Shown here piece after piece: positions 53,246 through 61,768 of a DNA stretch of 64,000 nucleotides (positions are counted from its first letter, which is position 1; each line of letters opens with the position of its first letter). Location of the stretch: contig CANKYO010000009.1 in the NCBI GenBank assembly GCA_947488175.1, forward strand, positions 148,550 through 212,549, read 5' to 3'. Under the pieces are notes generated by a model. That model had not been told where the DNA came from. It saw only the letters and a program-made list of their open reading frames with translations, and did no database searches. Position numbers and translations under genes: made by a program. Origin of the DNA: an uncultured Paracoccaceae bacterium (GTDB lineage: Bacteria > Pseudomonadota > Alphaproteobacteria > Rhodobacterales > Rhodobacteraceae).

Positions 53246-53965
53246 ATGATCCTTTATCCCGCCATTGACCTCAAAGACGGCAACGCGGTGCGGTTGGTGC
53301 ATGGGGATATGGATCAGACTACCGTGTTCAACGACGATCCGGCGGCGCAGGCGCGGGCCTTTGTCGATGCGGGCTGCGAATGGCTGCATCTGGTGGACTT
53401 GAACGGCGCATTCGCAGGTGAGCCGGTGAATGCCGCCCCGGTCGAGGCGATCCTGGCCGCCTGCCCTGTGCCTGCCCAGCTTGGCGGTGGTATCCGCGAT
53501 ATGGCCACAATCGAACGCTGGCTGGACAAGGGGCTCGCCCGCGTGATCCTTGGCACCGTCGCCGTCGAAAACCCAGATCTGATCCGCGAAGCGGCCAAGG
53601 CTTTTCCCGGACAGGTCGCCGTCGGCCTCGATGCCCGCAATGGCAAGGTCGCAACCCGTGGCTGGGCGGAGGAGACCGAAATCATGGTCACCGATCTGGC
53701 CAAATCGTTCGAGGACGCCGGGATCACCGCCATCATCTATACCGACATCCTGCGGGACGGCGCCATGAAAGGCCCGAATATCGACGCCACAGCGACCCTC
53801 GCCCGCGCCGTGAATATCCCGGTCATTGCCTCTGGCGGGGTATCGTCGCTGCACGATCTGACCGCGCTCAAAGATACCGGCGTCATATCCGGCGCGATTT
53901 CGGGCCGCGCGCTCTATGATGGGGCGATTGATCTGACCGAAGCCCTGAAGCTGCTGAAGGACTAG
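53246..53965 (+). CDS. hisA: phosphoribosylformimino-AICAR ribotide isomerase
   Basis: HisA carries out the fourth step of histidine synthesis. The 239-residue (beta/alpha)8 protein starts [20 protein letters not shown] (catalytic Asp at position 8), and has [15 protein letters not shown] (the second catalytic Asp) and [12 protein letters not shown]. It is separated from hisF by two genes, so the his cluster is not compact. Confidence 0.96.
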   Translation: MILYPAIDLKDGNAVRLVHGDMDQTTVFNDDPAAQARAFVDAGCEWLHLVDLNGAFAGEPVNAAPVEAILAACPVPAQLGGGIRDMATIERWLDKGLARVILGTVAVENPDLIREAAKAFPGQVAVGLDARNGKVATRGWAEETEIMVTDLAKSFEDAGITAIIYTDILRDGAMKGPNIDATATLARAVNIPVIASGGVSSLHDLTALKDTGVISGAISGRALYDGAIDLTEALKLLKD

Positions 53966-53967
53966 CC

Positions 53968-54420
53968 ATGCCCGATGTCCGTACCACCGATCTGCCTGAT
54001 GTCAGCAAACTGCACGCCAGGCGCGTATCGGGGGATTTTCTGGATTGTTACAGCGTAACCTCTGATCTGAACCCACGACAAGCAGGCGAGGTCATCACCG
54101 ATTTCCCCGGCTGGGCACAGTTTCTGCTGCTGATCCGGCGGATTGTGACAGCCCCTTTCGGGCTGGACAATGACGGGCCACAGGTGACCGACAAGATCGG
54201 TATCTTTCCTGTCGAAAGCGAAACGGAAACCGAGCTGATTGCCGGTTTCAACGACAAACATCTCGATTTCCGGGTCTCGGTCCTGCAGCATGACGGCCAA
54301 GTCAGCCTCGCCACATGGGTATCACCCCATAACATCGGCGGGCGGCTTTATCTTGCGGCAATCATGCCATTTCATATCGCCATCGCGCGCAACGCGCTCG
54401 CGCGGGTGGCGCGCACCTAG
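53968..54420 (+). CDS. DUF2867-family protein
   Basis: A 150-residue protein, two bases after hisA, so probably cotranscribed with it. It begins MPDVRTTDLPDVSKLHARRV and has the DUF2867 features DCYSVTSDLNPRQAG, DKIGIFPVESETETELIAGF and WVSPHNIGGRLYLAAIMPFH. No signal peptide. Function is unknown; some members are fused to epimerase domains. Confidence 0.82.
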   Translation: MPDVRTTDLPDVSKLHARRVSGDFLDCYSVTSDLNPRQAGEVITDFPGWAQFLLLIRRIVTAPFGLDNDGPQVTDKIGIFPVESETETELIAGFNDKHLDFRVSVLQHDGQVSLATWVSPHNIGGRLYLAAIMPFHIAIARNALARVART

Positions 54421-54860
54421 TTCGCGCTCATCGCCTTGTCGGTCAGCGCATTCAGCGCGCCATTCACCTTGGCCACGACTTCGGCATCCGGCGCGATATC
54501 CAGACCTGCAAACAAATCTTCTGCCGGGGTCCACGTCATCTGTGTATTGCCGTCAGCATCCTCATAGGCCAGCACCCGCAGCGGCAGGACCAGACCTGCA
54601 CGCAGATCATCCTCCATCGCCAAGGTGCCCAACGCTGGATTGCCAAAGATCAGCAGTGTCGCATCCGGGATCGACTTGCCGACGCTCTCGGCCCCGGCAG
54701 CATGATCGACACGGGCAAACACGGTGGCCCCTGCCCCGGTCACGGCCGCCTCCAATCCATCAATGGTTTCTGCCACCGACAAAGGTGAGGATTTGACCAC
54801 GTTCTCAGCCATTGCCGTGCTCGAAAGCCCGATCAGGGCGGTCGCAAGAAGGTTTTTCAT
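54417..54860 (-). CDS. secreted DUF302-family protein
   Basis: A 147-residue exported protein with signal peptide [17 protein letters not shown]. The mature part has the DUF302 motif: [47 protein letters not shown] and [20 protein letters not shown]. It overlaps the convergent DUF2867 gene by four bases. Function unknown. Confidence 0.87.
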   Translation of the reverse strand: MKNLLATALIGLSSTAMAENVVKSSPLSVAETIDGLEAAVTGAGATVFARVDHAAGAESVGKSIPDATLLIFGNPALGTLAMEDDLRAGLVLPLRVLAYEDADGNTQMTWTPAEDLFAGLDIAPDAEVVAKVNGALNALTDKAMSAN

Positions 54861-54939
54861 AAAGTGCTCCCATTTCCAGTTCCCGACACCTATCACCACC
54901 CTCTTCCCATTTCGCCCCATTCCGCCTAGACCTCACAGC

Positions 54940-55698
54940 ATGTTGAAAACACGGATCATCCCCTGTCTGGACGTGGCCGAAGGCCGGGTCGTGAAAGGCG
55001 TGAATTTCGTCGATCTGGTGGATGCGGGCGACCCGGTCGATGCAGCCATCGCCTATAACGCCGCAGGCGCGGATGAGCTGTGTTTCCTCGACATCATGGC
55101 GACCGAAGAAAACCGGGGCACCATGTTCGATCTCGCCACGCGGACAGCCGAGCAGTGCTTTATGCCGCTCACAATCGGCGGCGGAGTGCGGACCCACCAC
55201 GATGTGCGCGATCTGCTGTTGGCCGGAGCGGACAAGGTCAGTTTCAACTCAGCCGCTGTCGCTGATCCCAACGTGGTGACCGAGGCCGCTATGCGGTTCG
55301 GGTCGCAATGCATCGTCGTGGCCATCGATGCCAAAACGGTGGCTCCCGGCAAATGGGAGATCTTTACCCATGGCGGCAGACGCGAAACCGGCATAGACGC
55401 GGTGGAGTTCGCCAAAACCGTGGTAGAAAAAGGCGCCGGGGAAATCCTGCTCACCTCGATGGATCGGGACGGCACAAAATCCGGCTTCAACCTGCCACTG
55501 ACCCGCGCCATTTCCGATGCCGTAGATGTACCTGTCATTGCCTCTGGCGGCGTTGGCACACTTGATCACCTCGTCGAAGGGGTGACCGAAGGCAGAGCAT
55601 CTGCGGTCCTCGCCGCCTCAATCTTCCATTTTGGAACCTACACAATCGGCGAGGCCAAGGCCCATATGGCCGCCCACAACATCCCGGTACGGCTATGA
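54940..55698 (+). CDS. hisF: imidazole glycerol phosphate synthase cyclase subunit
   Basis: HisF joins PRFAR with ammonia from HisH to give imidazole glycerol phosphate and AICAR. The 252-residue barrel starts [20 protein letters not shown] (catalytic Asp) and has [15 protein letters not shown] (second Asp) and [13 protein letters not shown]. The usual partner hisH is not here. hisE overlaps its end by 4 bases. Confidence 0.96.
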   Translation: MLKTRIIPCLDVAEGRVVKGVNFVDLVDAGDPVDAAIAYNAAGADELCFLDIMATEENRGTMFDLATRTAEQCFMPLTIGGGVRTHHDVRDLLLAGADKVSFNSAAVADPNVVTEAAMRFGSQCIVVAIDAKTVAPGKWEIFTHGGRRETGIDAVEFAKTVVEKGAGEILLTSMDRDGTKSGFNLPLTRAISDAVDVPVIASGGVGTLDHLVEGVTEGRASAVLAASIFHFGTYTIGEAKAHMAAHNIPVRL

Positions 55699-56000
55699 CG
55701 CTCGATGACCTCGCCACCCTGATCGCATCTCGCAAAGGGGCGGATCCGGACAGCAGCTGGACCGCCAGGTTGCTGAGCCAGGGACCCGAAAAATGCGCCG
55801 AAAAATTTGGGGAAGAGGCCATCGAGGCGATCATCGAAGCCGTCAAGGGCGACAAGGCACGATTGACATCAGAGGCCGCGGATGTGCTCTACCACCTTCT
55901 GGTCATGCTGACAGCACGGGATGTGACACTGAACGACGTCATGGCGGAACTGGAAAAACGTCAGAGCCAGTCCGGCATCGCGGAAAAAGCATCCCGTTGA
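55695..56000 (+). CDS. hisE: phosphoribosyl-ATP pyrophosphatase
   Basis: HisE hydrolyses PR-ATP to PR-AMP in step two of histidine synthesis. The 101-residue all-helical MazG-fold protein has [20 protein letters not shown] and [19 protein letters not shown] (EExxE and ExxD metal pairs). ATGA overlap with hisF. Confidence 0.95.
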   Translation: MTLDDLATLIASRKGADPDSSWTARLLSQGPEKCAEKFGEEAIEAIIEAVKGDKARLTSEAADVLYHLLVMLTARDVTLNDVMAELEKRQSQSGIAEKASR

Positions 56001-56025
56001 AACCGGACCTTTCGACTTCTTTCTT

Positions 56026-56066
56026 CCCAAAATACTCCGGGGTGAGGCCGAGGGGCAGCGCCCCTT
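56026..56066 (+). repeat. common alphaproteobacterial-type intergenic element with small hairpin
   Basis: The gap after hisE contains CCCAAAATACTCCGGGGTGA and then a hairpin AGGGGC-AGC-GCCCCT (56051-56065). I recall the first part as frequent in Rhodobacteraceae intergenic DNA. It may terminate hisE. Confidence 0.45.
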
Positions 56067-56532
56067 ACAACTTCGACGAAATGATGCCCGTGTTGAACCC
56101 GCCCATGCGCAACTCACCAAACAGGCGCTGATACTCGATCTTGGGGCAGCGGTTCTGCACAACATCCACACCACGGGCCTCGGCCATAGCCGCCGCATCC
56201 GCATTCTCCACCCCGATCTGCATCCACACAGTCTGCAAATTTGGCCAACGGGTCAATGCGGCTGCAACAATCGGTGGCACGGCTTCTGACCTACGAAAGA
56301 TGTCAACCATATCCACATCATCCGGCACATCGGCCACATCAGCATAAACCGTCTCACCCAGCAGGGTTTGCCCGGCTAGCCCGGGATTTACGGGAATAAC
56401 GCGAAAGCCCTTGAGGCCCAGATAGCGGGCAACGTAATAGCTGGGCCGCACCTGATTGGCTGACACACCAACCACCGCAATGGTCTTTGTGCGTCGCAGG
56501 ATGGCGCGCAGGAAATTATCTGAATACGTCAT
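56065..56532 (-). CDS. CoA-binding domain protein
   Basis: A 155-residue Rossmann-fold protein starting MTYSDNFLRAILRRTKTIAV VGVSANQ. It has PVNPGLAGQTLLGETVYADV, MVDIFRRSEAVPPIV and QNRCPKIEYQRL at the end, all typical of the YccU-type CoA-binding family. Function is not established. Confidence 0.88.
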   Translation of the reverse strand: MTYSDNFLRAILRRTKTIAVVGVSANQVRPSYYVARYLGLKGFRVIPVNPGLAGQTLLGETVYADVADVPDDVDMVDIFRRSEAVPPIVAAALTRWPNLQTVWMQIGVENADAAAMAEARGVDVVQNRCPKIEYQRLFGELRMGGFNTGIISSKL

Positions 56533-56561
56533 AAGCCAAACGCTACCGTATCACCGGCCAA

Positions 56562-56646
56562 TAAAAAAGCGCCCGGAAAAGCCCGGGCGCAAGTTGTGGA
56601 ACGAGGGACAGTGAGTTGAGATGCACGCGTTCCAACGCACATCTCC
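56562..56646 (-). ncRNA. candidate small RNA with 5' hairpin and Rho-independent terminator
   Basis: On the minus strand, an AT-rich ATATTTAATT (56660-56651) could be a -10 region. The RNA would begin with a hairpin GAGATG..CATCTC (56645-56618) with inner GCGT/ACGC pairing, then a single-stranded stretch, then GCGCCCGG-loop-CCGGGCGC (56590-56569) and six U residues (56568-56563). This is a complete sRNA layout in about 85 bases. The only open frame here reads through the terminator, so it is unlikely to be protein-coding. The terminator could alternatively belong to the YHS gene 126 bases upstream. Confidence 0.5.
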
Positions 56647-56715
56647 ACAAAATTAAATATGAACAGAAATCGCTGGAAAGAAGGGGCGTTCAGGCAAATG
56701 TGAACAGTCGCCAAC

Positions 56716-57165
56716 TCAGCCATTCAAGACCGACGACCAGTTCTGATCGGCCATACGAATATGGGTCGCCGGATCGCTCAGCCACCGCTCTCGGGCCGCC
56801 ATTGAGTGATTGAGGTAAAGACGATCTTCGTGGATTGTCCACGCCTCTGGATCAGAAGGGGCCAGAACACCCTGCGTCAGGGCCATGGCGCAATAGCCGC
56901 CATATTGCGGGGCAAAGGCACGGGGGTTCCGCTCAAACGCATCGCGGCTGGCCGGGCTTTCAAAACACCAGACTGCACCGCGCCACATCACTGTCAGACC
57001 GGCATGACCGGCCACAACCTTGCCCTTGCGAAAATAGGCCACGGGGTCCGACCCGCCAAGCGCCAACCCATGTTGGGAAAAGACGACAGGCGTTTCGGCC
57101 AGCAGCTGAGGCGCCAGAAACGGCGTAGCAAGAAATGAGCCTATGACGGCCCGGCGGGTAAGCAT
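56716..57165 (-). CDS. Tat-exported YHS-domain protein
   Basis: A 149-residue protein with a twin-arginine signal (LTRRAVIGSFLATPFLAP). The YHS domain follows: LGGSDPVAYFRKGKVVAGHA, WRGAVWCFESPASRDAFERN, and YGGYCAMAL. YHS domains bind metals, often copper. Its role here is unknown. Confidence 0.85.
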   Translation of the reverse strand: MLTRRAVIGSFLATPFLAPQLLAETPVVFSQHGLALGGSDPVAYFRKGKVVAGHAGLTVMWRGAVWCFESPASRDAFERNPRAFAPQYGGYCAMALTQGVLAPSDPEAWTIHEDRLYLNHSMAARERWLSDPATHIRMADQNWSSVLNG

Positions 57166-57275
57166 CTGACAGGTCCCGACAGTTGAGGGTTGCGTGGATC
57201 ATACCGTCAAATGTAGGCGGAATGGTGTCCTGCAAAGCCTCCTCGCCAAGGCGTGACCAACAGTGAAATCATGTT

Positions 57276-57587
57276 TCAGTCGAAAATGTCTTCCAGTTCA
57301 TCCCAGATTTCTTCAAAGACCTTGCGCAGCAAACCCTTGCTTTTCTTGCGCTTTCGATACTTCGCCGGGCGGGCATAATGGCCCTTTTCAGGCGCCGATC
57401 TATGGTCCGGGCGGGTGGGCGTCGCCGCAGGCGCGGTTACCCTATCGGGCTCGGATCGTAACATTTTCATTGCCCGCAGCGGGGCACCACAATTGCTGCA
57501 CGCCAATTCATGACGAGATTGGCCGCGCAGCACCAGCGCCGCCCGTGTTCCGCAATAACAACATGTCGCAATCTTCGTGGCAGCCAT
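57276..57587 (-). CDS. small zinc-ribbon protein
   Basis: A 103-residue protein with two cysteine pairs (CCYC, residues 9-12; CSNC, residues 30-33) making a zinc ribbon, then a basic linker (KYRKRKKSKG) and an acidic C-terminal helix (VFEEIWDELEDIFD). It ends before a gap of about 100 bases. Family and function not recognised. Confidence 0.75.
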   Translation of the reverse strand: MAATKIATCCYCGTRAALVLRGQSRHELACSNCGAPLRAMKMLRSEPDRVTAPAATPTRPDHRSAPEKGHYARPAKYRKRKKSKGLLRKVFEEIWDELEDIFD

Positions 57588-57601
57588 AACCCTGTCTTTC
57601 G

Positions 57602-58378
57602 TCAGCCTTTGGCTGCATATAGGGCGACAGCCGCCGCATTTGAAACGTTGAGCGACCCAAACGCCCCAACCGCGTCAATACGCACCAGCGCATCACAGGT
57701 CTCGCGGGTCTTTTCTCGCAATCCAGGCCCTTCAGCACCCAGCACAAGTGCGACGGCACGGTCGCGTCGGCCCTCCAGGGCGGCTTCAATGGTCTGGTCG
57801 GCCTCACCATCCAGACCCAGTAAAAGATAGCCCATATCCTTCAACGCCGTCATCGTATCCGCCAGATTGCGCACCCGCAGATAAGGCTGACGCTCGAGCG
57901 CGCCACTTGCCGTCTTGGCCAGTGCGCCGGTCTCTGGCGCGGCATGGCGCTGCACCGCGATGACAGCGCGCGCGCCGAATACCTCGGCCGAACGCAAAAT
58001 AGCCCCGACATTATGCGGATCCGTCACGCGATCCAGCAGCACAAGGCGCGGCGGCATTGTTCCGTCACCAAGGGCGATATCCTCCAAAGACCCCCAATTC
58101 AGAGGCTTGACCTCCAGAGCCGCCCCCTGATGGACCGATTGCGGGTCCAGCGGCGCGGCAAACTTGCGCGGATCGGAAATCTCAGGCTCCAGACCGCTTT
58201 GGGCAACCACATCGCCCAGACGTTCCAGCGCATTGCGGGTCACCACCAGACGCAATTTCTCCCGCGCCGGGTTTTCAAGCGCATCACGGACCGCGTGCAG
58301 ACCAAACAGCCACACCGTCTCATTGGCCGCCACGCGCTTGGCTTGCTCCTTGGCAATGACCCATTTGGGTTTCTTCAT
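57602..58378 (-). CDS. rlmB: 23S rRNA (guanosine-2'-O-)-methyltransferase, SpoU/TrmH family
   Basis: A 258-residue SPOUT methyltransferase. The substrate-binding N-terminus includes WLFGLHAVRDALENPAREKL. SPOUT motifs are LLDRVTDPHNVGAILRSAEV, VALVLGAEGPGLREKTRETC and FGSLNVSNAAAVALYAA (the knot). The start at 58378 (MKKPKWVIAKEQ) is chosen because the longer frame has a Cys-rich, unlikely leader. It lies beside tRNA-Tyr. Confidence 0.92.
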   Translation of the reverse strand: MKKPKWVIAKEQAKRVAANETVWLFGLHAVRDALENPAREKLRLVVTRNALERLGDVVAQSGLEPEISDPRKFAAPLDPQSVHQGAALEVKPLNWGSLEDIALGDGTMPPRLVLLDRVTDPHNVGAILRSAEVFGARAVIAVQRHAAPETGALAKTASGALERQPYLRVRNLADTMTALKDMGYLLLGLDGEADQTIEAALEGRRDRAVALVLGAEGPGLREKTRETCDALVRIDAVGAFGSLNVSNAAAVALYAAKG

Positions 58379-58507
58379 CTTCGTTCCTATCTGCACCGGT
58401 TTGCGTGGGGCGATATAGCACCGGCACCGGGCTGTGAAGAGGATGAGGCAAATCCGGCACTTTTGCTGTTGACGCACCATGGGGCCGCAGGTAATCAGCC
58501 CGTCAGT

Positions 58508-58591
58508 GGGCGACAGGCCGCAAGGTGTGGCAGGGGACTGTAACTCCCTCGCGGAGACGCACGCCTGGTTCGATTCCAGGGTCGCCCACCA
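58508..58591 (+). tRNA. tRNA-Tyr (anticodon GUA), class II
   Basis: Acceptor GGGCGAC/GTCGCCC, discriminator A and encoded CCA; D-arm GCC..GGC; anticodon stem GGGGA/TCCCT with loop CTGTAAC (anticodon GTA, A37); a 14-base variable arm with a GCG..CGC stem; T-arm CCTGG TTCGATT CCAGG. Oddly the residue at position 8 is A rather than T, and position 14 appears to be C rather than A. Confidence 0.88.
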
Positions 58592-59401
58592 TTTCGTTTC
58601 TTGATAATGACTTAGAAGCGAGGCTTGCCGACGCGCCGCACAGGTGAGCCCTACCTATGCGCCATGCAGCCCATTTAAGTACCTCAAGACACCGCATTTT
58701 CTACTTCCGTTTACATATTCCCCCGCGCCTGCACCGGCGAGGTGTTTGCCAAGTTGCGCAGGTGATCGTGTTCAACTTCGACTCTAAAGTTTTCGCCGGC
58801 CATAGGAGAGCAGATACTCCTTGTTTGGTCCACTGAAGGTTTGGCCGGCGGGACACTTATATCCACCGATATGCTAATGGTAGGGCATTGGTAGGTCCAT
58901 CTTGCTAGAGGAAATTGATCATGCCCCCACTGATCGCATCCGTTAGCGTGCTCACCAAAGGGAGCGTCCGCTTTTTTCCTCGTGACTTGTTTATTTTGCA
59001 GCCGCAGCCACTGACCGCTTCCCGACAATTCGTATAATGGTATCAGTAGGTTGAATTCGACCCAATGGAGACATCCAGTAACCCATCCTGATGCTGCGGT
59101 GCGGTCCGTCAGAGGAGACATTCGCCGCAACCGCAAAATCTCATGACGTACGAATTTACAGTGTGTGGGACAACGCTGATACCCAGCCCTAAACCTTGAA
59201 TATAACCCGTCTTGCAGGGCTTCTGTGAACCAATCAGCACCATAGCCGCGACCTTTAGGCCAGCAACAAATCCAAGGTGGGTCTACACTTTGACCCCGCG
59301 CAGTCACATTTACGGCATTTTTTTCAGGCTAGTTAGGTGAGTTAATCGATGGCTCGTCTGAGTTGGTTTCAGATGGTTTGGTTAGTCAGTAGGAGAGAAT
59401 A
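58592..59401. other. gene-poor stretch after tRNA-Tyr
   Basis: About 810 bases. A 198-residue minus-strand frame (58711-59307) exists but has no recognisable domain, odd composition (many Trp, Cys) and no clear ribosome site; it may be decayed or spurious. The location just past a tRNA gene suggests an integration-prone region, but I see no duplicate of the tRNA 3' end in the window. Confidence 0.45.
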
Positions 59402-59788
59402 ATGACTTACAGAACGATTGGGGCGGCAGCCCTCGGCGTGGTAATATGCACGGGTGCTACCGCCGAAACAAGCGCAGGCCGAATGGCTGACAGATATGTG
59501 GGCACCATTGCCGCGTCTGCGACCGTCACGCATCAGGCTCAACTAGTCTCAAAAGCGGCTAACACGACATGGGTACCAACAACATATGTTATGGTAGGTG
59601 TCGCACACACGATCGAGCATCAGGCACAGCTTGTTTCGGCATCGGCACGAACCGACTGGTCCGCGGCAACTTATGCCGCCAAAGTCATATCACCCAATGT
59701 GACGTTGCCCTTGCAGCACCAAGCGCAGATGACGGCACTGATTACACAATATGAGTGGAAAGTTTCCGCTGCGAACCTCAACAATTAA
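59402..59788 (+). CDS. secreted protein with three HQAQ repeats
   Basis: A 128-residue exported protein. The signal peptide is YRTIGAAALGVVICTGATA. The mature chain has three imperfect repeats of about 25-40 residues: HQAQLVSKAANTTWVPTTYV, HQAQLVSASARTDWSAATYA and HQAQMTALITQYEWKV. The ribosome site is TAGGAGAG before ATG 59402, and a strong terminator follows. I do not recognise the family. The gene sits in the sparse region after tRNA-Tyr. Confidence 0.78.
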   Translation: MTYRTIGAAALGVVICTGATAETSAGRMADRYVGTIAASATVTHQAQLVSKAANTTWVPTTYVMVGVAHTIEHQAQLVSASARTDWSAATYAAKVISPNVTLPLQHQAQMTALITQYEWKVSAANLNN

Positions 59789-59819
59789 CGAAACAGAATG
59801 AGCTTCTCATAGTTTCGAC

Positions 59820-59846
59820 AGGGCATTCGTATCGGATGCCCTTTTT
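59820..59846 (+). terminator. Rho-independent terminator of the HQAQ-repeat gene
   Basis: AGGGCAT and ATGCCCT pair around nine bases (TCGTATCGG), followed by TTTTTC. It ends the plus-strand gene 32 bases after its stop codon. Confidence 0.85.
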
Positions 59847-59953
59847 CGTTTGAGTCATTTGCATTCTGGTTTCTTTTACCTCGCTCACTACGCATCGCAA
59901 AAGAGATGAGTCGTGAGAGATCAAACTCTATGAATTTCAGGTCTGAAACAAAT

Positions 59954-59980
59954 TCTGGCGCCCCAAAGTGGGGCGCCAGA
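59954..59980. terminator. strong inverted repeat between convergent genes
   Basis: TCTGGCGCCCC (59954-59964) and GGGGCGCCAGA (59970-59980) are perfect arms around AAAGT. It lies 24 bases past the end of the minus-strand gene ending at 60004 and can serve as its terminator. Confidence 0.75.
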
Positions 59981-60003
59981 TCGACGTTCAGATAGTGTCT
60001 TTG

Positions 60004-61758
60004 TTAGGCCCGCGGCCGAATCCAGATTTCCACCCGACGGTTCTGTTCGCGACCTTCGGCAAACTCGTTGCAGCCGACCGGGGCGATTGGTCCGATCCCA
60101 AAACTACGTACCGTGCCGGTTTCCAGGTAGCCGGGGTTCTTGTTCAGTAGCAGATCCCGCACGGAGTTGGCCCGCCGTTCGGATAGGTTCAGGTTGGCCT
60201 CTAGCGTACCGTACGAGTCGCTGAACCCAAAAACCAGAACCTCATAGCCTTCGTATTCACTCGAACGGACGATTTCCGATATACGATCAATGTCGCTTTC
60301 CGCTTTGGTGTCGAGCGTCGCATTGCCGCTCAGAAACCGCAGCGATGTGGAGATGCGGCGGGCATTCGATGCCTCATTGAAATAGTTTCGCATGACTGTG
60401 TTTGACACGCGATCACCATTGCCGGCCAAAACGGTCGATAACAGCCGCGCACCCTGCTCCTGCATCGGCACGATCTGCAATTGCTGCGTCACCAACCCGC
60501 GCGAAGCGATAGACTGCTGCCCAAAGTCGGTTGGTATGAACCGGCTGACATTCTGGGCAAATTCAGAACCCCCGCCATCTTTCATGCTGTATTGGTACCA
60601 GCGCAGCGCTAGAGGATGTTCTTCAGTTTGGATCGCAAAGTCCGAGTTATCAACAAAGATGTTGCAGGCGGATGCCAAGTTCAGAGCTTTCACCCCAGAT
60701 GCCTGCGATCTGTAAATAACACCAAAGGCGGATGAATCCGCATTGATCGCTGCGTTCAGGGCGTCAACAGAGTTATGAAGGACTGCGTCAGGAAGGTTGG
60801 CGGTATTCACCATACCCCACGCTCGAAGCTGATCCATCATACCGCTGTTGTCAGCCATAGTATGAAGCTTGATTGGCATATCCGCGCCACCAAGTTGCGA
60901 CCAGTTTCTGATGCTGCCATTCATGATCGATTGTGCGTCACCAAGGCTGATGACATCGATGCCGCTGGTGGCACCAACCACAAAGCTGACGGCATCCAGA
61001 CCAATGATTTCTTCATTCAGATATTCTGAGATTTCTGAGATTTCGGCTCCAAGCTGTGCAGAAAGCACCGCCGGTGTGATCCGATCACGGGTGATTGCGA
61101 ACTGACTATCACCATCGATCAGCGCCTTTATCGCCTCTGCCGCTTGCATCTCTCGAATTGCGATGCGCGATATTTCCAGACCTCTCTCATTACCGACCAG
61201 CAATGTGCGCAACGTGTCAGCACCACCAAGCTGTTGGGTCAGGTTAAAATCTTTGGCTGCCGCGTAGTCGCCGACAATAGCTGCGACAAGATCAGCGCCA
61301 TCGGTGCCGGAAACAGTGACCGCGAACCTATCGCTTTCGATGTTGATGCTCGGACAGGACGCTCCCTCGCAAATGGTGAATTCGCGGCGTACCGTCAGGC
61401 GACCGCCCGGAGTGTCAATGATGTAGGACGTATTGGTGACATCAACCAATCGCCCATCAATTTTGACCCGACCATCTTGCGATGTCAAAGTCACTTCGCC
61501 ATCATCGACAACTTCGTCTGTCTCCACCTGAGGGCATCCATCCCCGGAACAAGTCACGAATTCACGGCGTACCACAAGTTCGCCCGATGGCGTCATGATG
61601 CGATAGGCCGTTTCGTCGATACCACGCAGTTCACCCTTGATCGTCACAGTGCCATCGATTGCCGTCAGTGTCGTCTCCGCCGAGGCTGGAGACGTCGCGA
61701 GAAGAGCGATCGCCAATGCCAAATGCGAGGTGAAACTCTTACCAGATTTACTGAACAT
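60004..61758 (-). CDS. phosphate-binding-like protein fused to an OmpA domain
   Basis: A 584-residue exported protein (signal peptide SHLALAIALLATSPASAE). After the signal come two tandem copies of a short beta-domain, each with RxxFxxCxGxxCP (VVRREFVTCSGDGCP, TVRREFTICEGASCP). The middle is a PstS-like ligand-binding domain (VVGATSGIDVISLGDAQSIM, GVIYRSQASGVKALN). The end is an OmpA/MotB peptidoglycan-binding domain (VFGFSDSYGTLEANLNLSER RANSVRDL ... GREQNRRVEIWI). It probably sits in the periplasm anchored to the wall. The BMP-like gene lies ten bases upstream. Confidence 0.85.
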   Translation of the reverse strand: MFSKSGKSFTSHLALAIALLATSPASAETTLTAIDGTVTIKGELRGIDETAYRIMTPSGELVVRREFVTCSGDGCPQVETDEVVDDGEVTLTSQDGRVKIDGRLVDVTNTSYIIDTPGGRLTVRREFTICEGASCPSINIESDRFAVTVSGTDGADLVAAIVGDYAAAKDFNLTQQLGGADTLRTLLVGNERGLEISRIAIREMQAAEAIKALIDGDSQFAITRDRITPAVLSAQLGAEISEISEYLNEEIIGLDAVSFVVGATSGIDVISLGDAQSIMNGSIRNWSQLGGADMPIKLHTMADNSGMMDQLRAWGMVNTANLPDAVLHNSVDALNAAINADSSAFGVIYRSQASGVKALNLASACNIFVDNSDFAIQTEEHPLALRWYQYSMKDGGGSEFAQNVSRFIPTDFGQQSIASRGLVTQQLQIVPMQEQGARLLSTVLAGNGDRVSNTVMRNYFNEASNARRISTSLRFLSGNATLDTKAESDIDRISEIVRSSEYEGYEVLVFGFSDSYGTLEANLNLSERRANSVRDLLLNKNPGYLETGTVRSFGIGPIAPVGCNEFAEGREQNRRVEIWIRPRA

Positions 61759-61768
61759 ATTTGTACCC

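Noticed and set aside
56529..56723. A 64-residue minus-strand frame between the CoA-binding and YHS genes
   Set aside because: It reads straight through the GC hairpin and T-run, so a small RNA or leader is more likely than a protein.
58503..58697. A 64-residue minus-strand frame overlapping tRNA-Tyr
   Set aside because: It is the antisense of the tRNA, a classic false call.
58711..59307. A 198-residue minus-strand frame after tRNA-Tyr
   Set aside because: No domain, poor start context and unusual Trp/Cys content; mentioned only as a gene-poor stretch.
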